NCBI RefSeq assembly: GCF_024679095.1 | Contig: NC_066553.1 | Coordinates: forward strand, 5,160,737-5,224,736 | Direction: 5' to 3' | DNA length: 64,000 nt | DNA from: Eriocheir sinensis | Lineage: Eukaryota > Arthropoda > Malacostraca > Decapoda > Varunidae | Part shown: in pieces, positions 1 through 11,700 of the stretch | Layout: the number at the start of each line of letters is the position of its first letter | Numbering within the stretch: the first letter of the stretch is position 1 | Program-made: the position numbers and the translations under genes | The notes under the pieces: generated by a model | The model's database searches: none | What the model was told of the DNA's origin: nothing | Seen by the model: the letters and a program-made list of their open reading frames with translations, nothing else

Positions 1-36
<36 letters not shown>
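1..36. repeat. (AAT)n microsatellite
   Basis: The window opens inside a perfect AAT trinucleotide run of about 12 copies, so its true left end lies outside the window. Confidence 0.95.
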
Positions 37-216
37 CCATCACGTCCTTCATTAAACTCGTCCTTTTCATCCATTCAGTCGCTCATTTATCCGCGCATTC
101 ACCGACATAGAGAGAGAGAGAGTGCAAATATTTCACACAGGTAGATACGTACTCACTCCCTTGCTCTCTCTCTCACACACACTTACTCACTCGCTCACTC
201 ACTCACTTCACGTTAT

Positions 217-218
<2 letters not shown>

Positions 219-260
<42 letters not shown>

Positions 261-307
261 AGCTGAATGGTAAACGAACAATAAGAGAGAGAAGTTTTGA
301 CGTGCTG

Positions 308-353
<46 letters not shown>

Positions 354-610
354 TCTCTCTCCTCTCCTCTCTCTTCCCTCTCTCTCCTCTCTTCTCCAGT
401 CTCTCTCCTTCTCCCTCCTCTCCCTTCTCCCTCTCTCCCCTACTCCCTTTCCTTCCCTTCCTTTCCCTCTTCCCTCCCTTCCCCTCTCCTCCCTTCTCCC
501 TCCCTCTCCTCCCCCTCTCCCTCTCTTTTCCCTTCCCTTCCCTTCCACCTCTCCACCTCCTCTCCAGTCTCCCTCCTTCCCTCCCTCCGTCCTCTCCCTC
601 CCCCCCCTTC
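219..610. repeat. (GA)18, then (CT)n and polypyrimidine tract
   Basis: A pure GA run at 219-254 is followed, after a short unique spacer, by a CT run at about 310-360 and then almost uninterrupted C/T sequence to 610. GA followed by CT on the same strand is self-complementary. The open frames here translate as Leu/Ser/Pro or Arg/Glu/Gly low complexity and are not genes. Confidence 0.9.
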
Positions 611-817
611 ACTGGACCGGGTAATCTGCAGTTTATTTCCTATCAGTCACTCTCGCCGGGTCGTAATGAACGGGGCGGATCAACAGGTCATCGGATCACC
701 CTCATCAGCCAGCCTCTCGCTCGCTGCACGGTGTTGCTAATGTTGTTTTGTGTTTTTTTTATATTGGCAGCCATCAGGGAAGTGCGTGGATATGGGATTT
801 TGTTTTTTCTCGTCGTT

Positions 818-1303
818 GTTGTTGTTTTCCTCCTCGTCCTCTTCATCGTCCTTGTCCGGGTCTTCCTCGTCTTCCTCATCCTCTTCTTTGTTCTCTCTCT
901 TCTCGTCCTCATTTTCGTTCTTCTATTTCTCGTTCTCCTCGTCCTCGTCCTTCTCATGGCCATCCTTTTCCTCCTCCTCGTCCTCCTTTTCCTCCTCCTC
1001 GTCCTCTTTTTCCTCCTCCTCTTCATCCTATTCATCCTTTTCCTCCTCGTCCTCCTTTTCCTCCTCCTCGTTCTCGTCTTTGTCCTCCTACTGCTCATCC
1101 TATTCATCCTTTTCCTCCTCATTTTCCTCTTCTTCCTCCTCCTCGTCCTCGTCTTCGTCCTCCTCCTCTTCATCTTCCAAATCGTCTTCTTTCTTGTCGT
1201 TGTTCTTCTCCTCCTTCTCCTCCTCCTTCTCCTCTTCTTCGTTCTCGTCTTTCTCCTCGTCTTCCTTCTCCTCATTTTTCTCTTCCTCCTCCTCGTCATC
1301 GTC
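818..1303. repeat. Interrupted TCC/TCG/TTC trinucleotide tract
   Basis: About 490 bp of imperfect pyrimidine-rich trinucleotide repeat with occasional TCG. Because the period is three, all frames stay open on both strands, giving Leu/Phe/Val, Ser or Arg/Lys/Glu pseudo-proteins. No domain or codon signature of a gene is seen. The stretch 1310-1730 after it is AT-rich with nothing recognisable. Confidence 0.85.
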
Positions 1304-1735
1304 CACATTTTAAGCTCTTTAATATTATGTTAGGTCAACTTCCTGTCATCCGTCACAATATTTATTTAGCTTTTATTTCGTGTGTGATTTTATTTTTGTT
1401 CTGTAATTCGTTTTGATTTGTTATTGTGATAAAAAAAATGTCTATAAAAATGAGAGCGTTGCAGGGAAAACACACAAAGAAAAGCAACACAGGCAATGTC
1501 GAGAACGTGACAGACAGAGAATGAATAAGAAATACAGCATAGACAAGCACAGGGACCGACAGCAGCAGACATGAAGTGAAATAACAAAAAGCAAACAGCC
1601 AGTCAAGAGAAGCAAACAGCACAGCACTTTATGAACACCACACTTAGATACTTCATCTGTTTATAAAGGAAAAATTGCCTTGAAAAAAACAGGTAAACAT
1701 AGATAGGTAAAATTAGATACTTAAATTGATATAGA

Positions 1736-2697
<962 letters not shown>

Positions 2698-2709
2698 GGG
2701 ACTAAGATT

Positions 2710-4320
<1,611 letters not shown>

Positions 4321-4325
4321 TTTTC

Positions 4326-4500
4326 CGGCCATAAATCTCTTGACCAATCACGGCTCGACCTCAGGGAATGACGTATGGGGACGGCCGACCAATGGGAGGC
4401 CAGATAGGTTGTGACGTCACGGCCATAAAGCATCTGGACCAATCAGAGGCCTCGAGGGAGTTACCGTGACATGTGACACTGGCCAATGGAAGGAGGGGGA
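4326..4500 (+). promoter_or_regulatory. Tandem CCAAT/CRE promoter-like module
   Basis: A unique GC-richer island holds four CCAAT boxes in the same orientation at 4344-4348, 4389-4393, 4439-4443 and 4483-4487 (spacing 45, 50, 44 bp). It also holds a perfect palindromic cAMP-response element TGACGTCA at 4412-4419 and a half-site TGACGT at 4369. It is two diverged copies of a ~94-bp unit, each beginning CGGCCATAAA (4326 and 4420). NF-Y binds CCAAT and CREB/ATF binds TGACGTCA in animals. A (GA)36 tract, possible GAGA-factor target, follows 60 bp downstream. No linked gene is visible, so promoter, enhancer or chance remain open. Confidence 0.5.
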
Positions 4501-4558
4501 GGGGGGGAAGGGGAGGGGGAGAGAAAGTGTTATTGCTTGGGCTGGTTGGGGTCACCGA

Positions 4559-4561
<3 letters not shown>

Positions 4562-4634
<73 letters not shown>
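4562..4634. repeat. (GA)36 microsatellite
   Basis: Perfect GA run immediately downstream of the CCAAT/CRE island; purine-rich AAAG sequence follows to about 4790. Confidence 0.97.
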
Positions 4635-4640
<6 letters not shown>

Positions 4641-4850
4641 GAAAGAAAAGAAAGGAGGAGAGAATGAAAAAAATAGAGAAAGAAAGATAGAAAAAGAAAG
4701 AAAAAAAGAAAAAGAGGAAAGTATGACAAGATAAGAAAAAACAAAGAAAGATAGAAGAAATTGTGAAAGAAGAATGAGAGAGGGAAATAAGAAAACACAC
4801 TAATTGCCGTAGGATATGTTAGCTTAAGACACTCAAGTTCTAACCTCGAA

Positions 4851-4985
4851 CCTTAGAGCCTTAGCTTAGGACCCATTAGGACCCTGGAGTTTCAGCTTAG
4901 GACCCAAGAGATTTAAATTAGGACCCTTAAGTTCCAGCATAGGACCCCCGTACAAAGTGTCCATTGGTATAGGACTCCTAGGATA
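4851..4985. repeat. Degenerate TAGGACCC minisatellite
   Basis: The octamer TAGGACCC or a close variant occurs about six times, spaced 10-32 bp, often as AGCTTAGGACCC. It is a short decayed tandem array. Confidence 0.6.
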
Positions 4986-5046
4986 AAAAAGAGATCCTAC
5001 TTGAAAGCCAGACACATAGATGGGAAGGGATGATAAATGAAGGAGA

Positions 5047-5049
<3 letters not shown>

Positions 5050-5134
<85 letters not shown>
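5050..5134. repeat. (GA)42 microsatellite
   Basis: Perfect GA dinucleotide run of about 85 bp. Confidence 0.97.
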
Positions 5135-5138
<4 letters not shown>

Positions 5139-5524
5139 AAGAACGCTCCGTACAAGACCAGAAAGGAATATCAAAGCTGTGTCAAAGGTCAAGGAAACGA
5201 GGAAGAGGAGGAGGAGGAGAGGAAGAGGAGGGAGGAAGGGGAAAGAAGGGGAAAAGGGAAGCCTGAAAAGATGAAAGGAGATGCAAAAATATCAGAAAAA
5301 TAACAGAGGTTCGAGAAAGGGGAAGATGAAAGGAAGAAGAAAGAGAAGAAGGAAGAGGGGGAAAGAGGGAGAAAGGTGATGGAAGAAAGAAATCAAGAGA
5401 AGGAAGGGAAGTATATAGCTGAAAAGATGAAGATAGGAAGTAAAGAAAAAGTTGAGAAAGAAAGAAGAAGGAAGGGGAGGATGAAATGAGAATGGGGTGA
5501 TAAGATGATAGAAGGAAGGAGCGG

Positions 5525-5845
5525 AAGAATGAAAACGAGGAGGCAAGATGAAACAGAAAAGAAAGAAAATATAGATAGAGGGGAAAAAGATAAGGAGGAA
5601 AAGGAAAGGGAAAAAAAACAAAATGAGGAGAAAAGATGAATAAAAGAAGACAAATATAGATAAAAAGAAAGGAGATAAGGAGGCGTAGGAAAGGGAAAAA
5701 AGAAAACGAGGAGAAAAGATTAATTAAAAAAGACAAATATAGAGAAGGAAAGGAGATAAGAAGCAGGAAAGGGAAAAAAAGAAAACGAGGAGAAAAGATG
5801 AAACAAAAAATAAGGGAAATATAGATAGAAGGAAAGAAGATACGG
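5525..5845. repeat. Tandem array, unit ~80-88 bp, about 4 copies
   Basis: The landmark GAGGAGAAAAGATGAA and its variants recurs at about 5537, 5625, 5708 and 5787, with associated AATATAGATA and AAGGAAAGGAGATAAG blocks. It lies in the purine-rich domain running from 5140 to 5870 and is not coding. Confidence 0.7.
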
Positions 5846-5904
5846 AAGAGGAGGAGGAGGAAAGGGTAATAAGGTTAAGTTGAGAGCATACTATATAACT
5901 GTGC

Positions 5905-5962
5905 GTGGCCTCAGTGCTCATCTCCGTTGCATTGACCCTTAAGCTTGTGGTGGGTAACAACT
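5905..5962 (+). repeat. Short dispersed repeat (copy 1)
   Basis: The phrase with CTCATCTCCGTTGCATTGAC and GTGGTGGGTAA matches a reverse-strand copy at about 7183-7245. Part of it (CCTCAG-GCTCA-CTCCGT) also matches 60293-60328. It is probably a fragment of an interspersed element. Confidence 0.5.
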
Positions 5963-6029
5963 AGAGAGTAAAGGAAAGTAAAAGGAAAAGAAGGGAAAGT
6001 AAGGGAAAGGGACTCAGAACAAGTGATAT

Positions 6030-6204
6030 CCTGGTTACCAAAGTTTACCTTCCCCAGGTTTCAAAAGGTACTCATCTATCGACCAGCCCGAAATTGGAGG
6101 ATGAACAGCTGGGGTGGGCGGCATATCGACTGTCCAAGCCGGGATTCGAACTAAAGCCCACGGTTGCATTGCTAGGCAGGCTAACCACATCACCAAGGAA
6201 GGCA
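6030..6204 (-). mobile_element. tRNA-derived SINE (type IV)
   Basis: Read on the minus strand, the head at 6204-6133 has an A-box-like TGGTGATGTGGTTAGCC and a B-box AGTTCGAATCCCGG, the internal promoter of RNA polymerase III. The body continues with CCCACCCCAGCTGTTCATCC and ends near AGGTAAACTTTGG. It is a degenerate retroposon, not a functional tRNA, because the cloverleaf stems do not close cleanly. Confidence 0.75.
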
Positions 6205-6900
6205 GATCAAGAACATTGGCAAAACAAAAAGTAGGAAAAAAACATGAATGAGATACAAACAGATAGAAAAAATAAAATAAAAAACTATTACAAGAACGAG
6301 AAGAAGGCATGAAAGAGTGAAAGAAAAAAGGCCTTTAAAGGAGAAAAAGAAAAGAAAAAGAGGAAGAGATAAAGATGGAGGAAGAAGGAGGACGGGCGAA
6401 GAACGATGGAACGGAAATTAAAAAAGTAAAAAAAAAACTAGGAAAAAGAAAAGAGAAGCAAAACGACAATTAAAAATGAAAAAAGAAACATGAAATAATG
6501 AAAGAAAGAGAAAGAATAAAGGAAAGAAATAGAAAAAATCACGAAAGAAGGAAAAGATAAAAAAATAGATAAAGAATGATGAGAAAAGAGAAGGAAAAAT
6601 GGAGGAAAAACGACAAGAAAAAGAAAAAAAAATTAAATAATGAAAGAAAAAAAAGACTGAAGAAAACAAAAAAAGAAAAAAGAAAATGCTATCACGAAAA
6701 AAGAAAGTAAATAAAATAATGAAAGAAAAAAACAATGACAAAAAAAATTAATCATGAAAGAAAGAAAAAGTAGGAAAAAAGAAAGAAAAGAGATAACAAA
6801 TGATTCTAAAAGAGAACAAAAAAGGAGGAGCAGGACGAAGGGGCTTCAAAGTATCGCGGTGAAGAGTTATCCGTGAGAGACAGATTTAGGAGGTGAAGGA
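6205..6900. other. A/G-rich stretch without a gene
   Basis: Highly A-rich purine sequence (GAAAGAAAAA motifs) with scattered unique bases. No domain-bearing frame, RNA or recognisable element is seen. Confidence 0.7.
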
Positions 6901-6920
6901 TTACACGAGGCGATTTATGA

Positions 6921-7176
<256 letters not shown>

Positions 7177-7182
7177 CTTTCC

Positions 7183-7250
7183 CCTACCCACCACAGGCTC
7201 AAGGACTAATGCGATTGAGATGAGCACCAAAGCTACGCGGAGCTATAGCA
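7183..7250 (-). repeat. Short dispersed repeat (copy 2)
   Basis: The reverse complement carries GGTGCTCATCTC, GCATTAGTCCTTGAGC and TGTGGTGGGTA, matching the + strand copy at 5905-5962. It directly abuts the (GA)n tract on its left. Confidence 0.5.
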
Positions 7251-7271
7251 TATGCTCCCTTGCCACTAACT

Positions 7272-7360
7272 TTACTTTTTTTTCATCTATCATCATGTAA
7301 CGCACGGACCCAGCCTGTTGGTGGCGCAGGCGAATTATATTTATAGTGGCTCCCGTGGTA
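7272..7360 (-). mobile_element. SINE type II, 3' fragment
   Basis: The reverse complement contains GCCACTATAAATA, CGCCTGCGCCACCAACAGG and a short A-rich tail. This matches the 3' body of the SINE copies at 19446, 30455 and 32325. The tRNA-like head is missing. Confidence 0.6.
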
Positions 7361-7410
7361 TATGACTTTTGCTTGGTCCATACTGCCCCCCTGCACTCTT
7401 GGCTACGGGG

Positions 7411-7650
7411 GGCTTCGTGGTGCAGTGGTTAGCACACTCGTCTCACAACCGAGAGAGCCCGGGTTCGATTCCCGGGCGGAGTGGAAAAATTTGGGCGGCT
7501 TTTCCGATACCCTACGCCCTTGTCCACCGAGCAGTGAATGGGTACCAGGTATTAATCGGGGTTGTGTCCCGTCTCCTGTTCCCATTCTGTCTCTCTCCGG
7601 CATATGACCACAGATGTTGCGCCGACTAAACGAAACTTTCCAACTTTCCT
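7411..7650 (+). mobile_element. tRNA-derived SINE (type I, tRNA-Val-like head)
   Basis: The head at 7411-7484 has A-box TGGTGCAGTGGTTAGCAC, a CAC-containing anticodon-loop position and a perfect B-box GGTTCGATTCC flanked by a GC-rich T-stem (CCGGG/CCCGG). The order and D-arm resemble animal tRNA-Val(CAC). The acceptor stem pairs poorly and a ~165-bp non-tRNA body follows, ending near GACTAAACGAAACTTTCC. It is therefore a SINE rather than a tRNA gene. Confidence 0.8.
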
Positions 7651-7659
7651 CTTGGCTAC

Positions 7660-7820
7660 ATTCACTGAAGTTAGGGTTGATCGAAGTCCTGGGCATCATC
7701 TGGGTAATCTTCCGCCACTCGATGGTTTGAAAATTTTGCATGTTTTGGTGGGACTCGAAGCCAGGTCCACGGACTCACCACGCCCGCACGCTGACCACTC
7801 GTCCACCTCCTCCCCAATCG
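7660..7820 (-). mobile_element. tRNA-derived SINE (type III, class-II tRNA-like head)
   Basis: On the minus strand the head (7820-7752) reads GTGGACGAGTGGTCAGCG (A-box like tRNA-Ser/Leu) and GGCTTCGAGTCCCACC (B-box). The body carries ATCGAGTGGCGGAAGATTAC and CCAGATGATGCCC. It lies tail-to-tail with SINE type I. Confidence 0.7.
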
Positions 7821-7868
7821 TTAGTAGTCTTTGCCAGTCAAGGTGTGAGTGTTCTGAAATTTACCTTG

Positions 7869-8040
7869 ACATTTTTTTTTTACAGCAGAGGAGTCAATTC
7901 AAGGGCATAAAAAAGGAAACAAATGTGAAAAAAAAGCCCGCTACTCACTGGTCCTAAAAAGAGTTAGAGGAGTGGCCGAAAGATCGGTCAATTTCGGGAG
8001 AGAGGTGTCCTCATACCCTCCTCCTGAAAGAGTTTTGCCT
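7869..8040 (-). mobile_element. LINE-A 3' tail, 5'-truncated
   Basis: The reverse complement shows the last codons of the LINE ORF (AGGAGGGTATGAGGACAC region), then the family's 3' UTR landmarks: GGCCACTCC, AGTAGCGGGCTTTTTT, and a terminal TGACTCCTCTGCTGTAAAAA. It has the same 3' end as the longer copy at 10371-11385. Confidence 0.8.
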
Positions 8041-8164
8041 ATAGGATAAGGGGAATGAAATAACGATTTACTGAAAAGTAGAAGAGGCTTAGGCAGCTTG
8101 TTTACGAAGCTGACGAAGTTATGAGTGACCGTCTACCACGCAGTGACGGTCAAAACAGACGCCA

Positions 8165-8335
8165 CACTCTTCAACACTTTGGCGCCCTAACACACACACA
8201 TCTGACAAGGCTTTCATACGAATTTGGGCATTTGCAGAGACAGTTTTATGACCCCTCTGGTAGTTTGGTCATTCTTCTGTACCCTGAACATACAAAAAAC
8301 ATTCATTGGAAGGCGATTAATCTCCGAAACGAAAC
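8165..8335 (+). repeat. Dispersed repeat family A, copy 1
   Basis: Landmarks are TTTATGACCCCTCTGGTAGT, TTCTTCTGTACCCTGAAC and AAAAAACATTCATTGGAA. Related copies lie at 8348-8868 (+, interrupted by a MITE), 8955-9270 (-), 14845-15045 (+) and 21990-22185 (-). No coding capacity is seen; it is probably a non-autonomous mobile element. This copy preserves the uninterrupted version of the MITE insertion site in copy 2. Confidence 0.7.
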
Positions 8336-8459
8336 GAGGCAGGCGTCATATTCTTAAACATTTATGCGCCCTACGTAGCACACATACACACATTTTACTA
8401 GGCTTTCGTATAGGAGTTTTGGGTACTTAGGAAGACAGTTTTATGACCCCTCTGGTAGT

Positions 8460-8736
8460 TTAACCCGGTAGCAGCGACGGGCCAAATTTGTGGCTTTACC
8501 GTGTACCAGCGACGGGCCACATTTTTGCCATGATATAAACCTCCCAAAATAGATGATGCATAAATTGATCACATATGCGTTGATATATATAATGAAATGG
8601 TTTGCGTGAGTGATGATTTTTTCTCATTAATTTGCTTAGAGGGGCCTTTAACCTAACCTAAGCTAACCTAACCTAACCTAACCTAACCTAACCTAACCTA
8701 ACCTAAGAAACATGGCCCCCGCAGCTACCAGGTTAA
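8460..8736. mobile_element. piggyBac-type MITE (TTAA target duplication) with telomeric repeats
   Basis: The element is flanked by TTAA at 8460-8463 and 8733-8736. Its ends are imperfect inverted repeats: left CCCGGTAGCAGCGACGGGCC, right (reverse complement) CCTGGTAGCTGCGGGGGCC. A second ACCAGCGACGGGCCACATTT lies just inside the left end as a subterminal repeat. The homologous site in copy 1 reads CTGGTAGTTTGGTCATTC, which shows the pre-insertion sequence. No transposase frame fits in 269 bp, so mobilisation would be in trans. TTAA duplication is the hallmark of piggyBac transposition. Confidence 0.75.
8648..8707. repeat. Interstitial arthropod telomeric repeat (CCTAA)n
   Basis: Eleven or so near-perfect CCTAA pentamers, one with AGCTAA, equivalent to TTAGG on the minus strand, the telomere repeat of most arthropods. 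The run lies inside the TTAA MITE, adjacent to its right inverted repeat, not at a chromosome end. Confidence 0.9.
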
Positions 8737-8954
8737 TCATTCTTCTGTGCCCTGAACTTACAAAAAACACTCATTAGAACGCGATTATTCTCCTTCTCGG
8801 CCTTGGAAATTGTTGATGTGGGAGGCGGAGGCGGCTGAGAGTGCCGACCCACCATTTGTCAGCGTTATCTGAATTAAGGGGACCCACACAGCTGCCGCCC
8901 AAGCCCATATTGTAGGAACGGTCACTGGGTGCTGTCCTTCCTCGGTGCCTGGGT

Positions 8955-9270
8955 TGGTATGCTCAGACGCTAACACCTCTCACGTCAACTGTTCCCAAAG
9001 GCCGAGCTGGAGATTTATCGAGTTTTCTTGCGTGTTTTTAACGTTCAGGGTACAGAAGAAGGGTCACACTACCTCCAGGGTCATAAAAGTACCTCTGGAA
9101 ATGCTCGAAGCTCCTACGAAAACCTGTACGAGTGTGTAAGCGACGAAGCGTTTGGAGAATATTACAGAAGGGTCACACTACCACCAGGGTCATAAAAGTA
9201 CCTCTGGAAATGCTCGAAGCTCCTACGAAAACCTACCAGTGTGTAAGCGACGAAGCGTTGGAGAATATGA
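8955..9270 (-). repeat. Dispersed repeat family A, copy 3, with partial tandem duplication
   Basis: The reverse strand carries the family landmarks. The 110-bp segment containing AGGGTCACACTAC, GGTCATAAAAGTACCTCTGG and GTGTAAGCGACGAAGCGTT occurs twice in tandem (9055-9158 and 9165-9270). With copy 2 it forms an inverted pair around a ~90-bp spacer. Confidence 0.7.
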
Positions 9271-9289
9271 TCCCTGGTCCGCCGCCTTC

Positions 9290-9402
9290 ACTGATTGGCT
9301 GCTTGCTTCCGCGCCCTGACCACACAGCCGCCGCCTCCCCTAAATTGGTTGCCTGCTTGCCGCCTCGCTTACGTGCCCGCCCGCTCGCCCGACTGATTGG
9401 CT
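9290..9402 (-). promoter_or_regulatory. Triple reversed CCAAT island
   Basis: A GC-rich, non-repetitive stretch has ATTGG (reverse CCAAT) at 9294-9298, 9344-9348 and 9396-9400, spaced 50 and 52 bp, with repeated GCTTGC and CCGCC motifs. No linked gene is recognised, so promoter function is speculative. Confidence 0.25.
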
Positions 9403-9431
9403 AACTGATTGATTGCTTGGTTCACTCGTCT

Positions 9432-9433
<2 letters not shown>

Positions 9434-9470
<37 letters not shown>

Positions 9471-9500
9471 CAACGGTTACGCGATGGATACTCGGGTTAT

Positions 9501-9564
<64 letters not shown>
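9434..9564. repeat. Two (GT)n tracts
   Basis: GT runs at about 9434-9466 and 9508-9564 with a short unique spacer. A GTATCTATGTAT-type degenerate repeat follows to about 9750. Confidence 0.95.
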
Positions 9565-9567
<3 letters not shown>

Positions 9568-10189
9568 CGGTTCCTGTTCCAGTCTTTTTTTATCTATTAT
9601 CTATCTATGTGTTGTATTTTCTATGTATATACGTGGTTTAGTTCTTGTTCTATACTCGTTTGATTATCTCTGTGTGTTAGGTATGTATTATCTATGTATT
9701 TAAGTATCTCGTATCTATGTATCATCGACGTATCTATGTATCATCCTTGTACACTTCGACACAATTGAAAGCTTAAAATACAGGTTAGTTATGTTTATGG
9801 ATGGGAAGGGAAGGTGTTGGATCAGGAGGGGGACAGTATCAAGCCGCCTCGCCATCCGAAATTGACCTCCCTCTCTTCTGGCCTCTCTTTTTCTCTTTGT
9901 TGGAGCGTTATACAGCACGCTTTACTGTTACTGCCTTCGTTTTTTTGAGGTGGGGGAGAGGGGAAGGTTGAGAGTTGTTGTTGTTGTTTTTTCCTCTTGT
10001 TATTGTTGTCTCTGTTCATGTTCGTATTGTTAATTCTTGTTCGTCTTGGTTATCTCCCTCTATTTTTTTTTTTTTTACCCTTGCTGTTAAAAAAAATCAT
10101 AAGCTGCCGTTTGTAGGTGGGGTAGCTTCTTGTAGTCTACTTATATCCTTCTGTATCCTTATGGGTCCTTATGGCATCCTTCAGTTCAC

Positions 10190-10378
10190 CTCATCTCCTT
10201 GAAGTGTTATTTTTACTCCTTTTTCTCGAGGGGAGGGAGTCAATGTTTCCTTATATTCTTATGTACCCTATGTGTCCTTCACGGCTTCACCCTTCACCTC
10301 ACCACCTTGAAAAGAAGTGTTGTTTTTACTCCTTTTTTTTCTCGAGGGGAGGGAGTCAATGTTTCCTTATATTCATCA
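10190..10378 (+). repeat. Tandem repeat, ~115-bp unit, interrupted by LINE-A
   Basis: The block with CTCGAGGGGAGGGAGTCAA and TGTTTCCTTATATTC occurs at about 10225 and 10340. A third copy of the preceding segment (CACGGCTTCACCCTTCACC, CTTGAAAAGAAGTGTTGTTT) resumes at 11405-11490 after the LINE. The LINE therefore inserted inside unit 2. Confidence 0.7.
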
Positions 10379-11385
10379 ATGATCTTCTTTCCATAACAAA
10401 CTGTCCTGTCCACTCATACGCCGACGACTCCACTCTGCATTATTCAACTTCTTTCAATAGAAGACCATCACAACAGGAAGTACACGACTCCAGACTGGAG
10501 GCTGCAGAACGCTTATCCTCAGACCTTGCTATCATTTCCGATTGGGGCAGAAGGAACCTTGTGTCCTTCAATGCCTCAAAAACTCAATTTCTCCACCTAT
10601 CAACTCGACACAATCTTCCAAACACCTATCCCCTATTCTTCGACAACACTCAGCTGTCACCTTCAACACTAAACTTCCTCGGTCTATCCTTAACTCAAAA
10701 TCTCAACTGGAAACTTCATATCTCCTCTCTCGCTAAATCAGTTTCCTCGAGGTTGGTCGTTCTGTATCGTCTCCGCCAGTTCTTCTCCCCCGCGCAGTTG
10801 CTATCCATATACAGGGGCCTTGTCCGCCCTCGTATGGAGTATGCATCTCACGTGTGGGGGGGACTCCACTCACACAGCTCTTCTGGACAGAGTGGAGTCT
10901 TAGGCTCTTCGTCTCATCAGCTTTCCTCCTCCTACTGATAGTCTTCTACCTCTTAAATTCCGCCGCGATGTTGCCTCTCTTTCTATCTTCTATCGATATT
11001 TCCACGCTGACTGCTCTTCTGAACTTGCTAACTGCATGCCTCCCCCCCTCCCGCGACCCCGCTGCACACGACTTTCTACTCATGCTCATCCCTATACTGT
11101 CCAAACCCCTTATGCAAGAGTTAACCAGCATCTTCACTCTTTCATCCCTCACGCTGGTAAACTCTGGAACAATCTTCCTTCATCTGTATTTCCTCCTGCC
11201 TACGACTTGAACTCTTTCAAGAGGAGGGTATCAGGACACCTCTCCTCCCGAACTTGACCTTTCTTTCGGCCACCTCTTCTGATTATTTTTTGGGAGCAGC
11301 GAGTAGCGGGCTTTTTTTATTATTATTTTTTGTTTGTTTTTTTGGCCCTTGAGCTGTCTCCTTTGTTGTAAAAAAAAAAAAAAAA
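10371..11385 (+). pseudogene. LINE-A: 5'-truncated non-LTR retrotransposon, reverse transcriptase 3' half
   Basis: The translation starts at the palm motif FINDLLS, followed by the catalytic box YADDST (10417-10434), then NLVSFNASKTQF, FLGLSLTQNLNWK, SPAQLL and YRGLVRPRMEYASHVWGG. It shifts frame once in a G run near 10858. It continues past a single in-frame TAG at 10901 through YARVNQ, GKLWNNLPSSVF and FKRRVSGHL to a stop near 11257. The ~125-bp 3' UTR has AGTAGCGGGCTTTTTTT and ends CTCCTTTGTTGTAAAAA. This is the reverse transcriptase of a jockey/CR1-group-like element. The endonuclease and the first part of the RT are missing. One frameshift and one nonsense change suggest a fairly young but dead copy. 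Confidence 0.9.
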
Positions 11386-11404
11386 TTCTGATGTACCTTT
11401 TTGT

Positions 11405-11700
11405 TTCTTTCACGGCTTCACCCTTCACCTCACCACCTTGAAAAGAAGTGTTGTTTTTGCTTCTTTTATCGAGGGAGTCAGTGACCTCGTGTTTACCAGC
11501 CGCGTAGCAACAGAGGTTTTGTCGGGTATCTTTCTCTGTGTTCGCTGATCCGGCTTCCCGCTCCATAGACTCCCGCCAGAAATGTGACGGCGGTGCTGCG
11601 TCTCAAGGGGAGGAGGTGAATGTTAGTATGCCTCGCGTGTTTGCCCGCGGCGTGGCAACAAAGGCTCGTCCGGGGTCTGTATGTGTGTGTACTTGGGCGG
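11405..11700 (+). repeat. Continuation of 115-bp repeat plus diverged duplicate
   Basis: The unit resumes at 11405 (CACGGCTTCACCCTTCACC). A second motif with CAGCCGCGTAGCAACAGAGG at 11506 reappears diverged at 11648 (CCGCGGCGTGGCAACAAAGG), about 140 bp later. The host sequence is therefore a complex tandem duplication. Confidence 0.5.

Larger units (their letters stand above)
8348..8868 (+). repeat. Dispersed repeat family A, copy 2, split by MITE
   Basis: The left part 8348-8459 and right part 8737-8868 are collinear with copy 1 and with the copy at 14845. They are separated exactly at a TTAA by the 277-bp MITE. The right part extends through the GCCTTGGAAATTGTTGATGT region typical of the family's 3' half. 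Confidence 0.7.

Noticed and set aside
7411..7484. Functional tRNA-Val gene
   Set aside because: A and B boxes and T-arm look good, but the acceptor stem and part of the anticodon stem mispair and a non-tRNA body follows, so it is a SINE head.
8648..8707. Chromosome end
   Set aside because: The telomeric run is only about 60 bp, lies inside a transposable element and has ordinary sequence on both sides.
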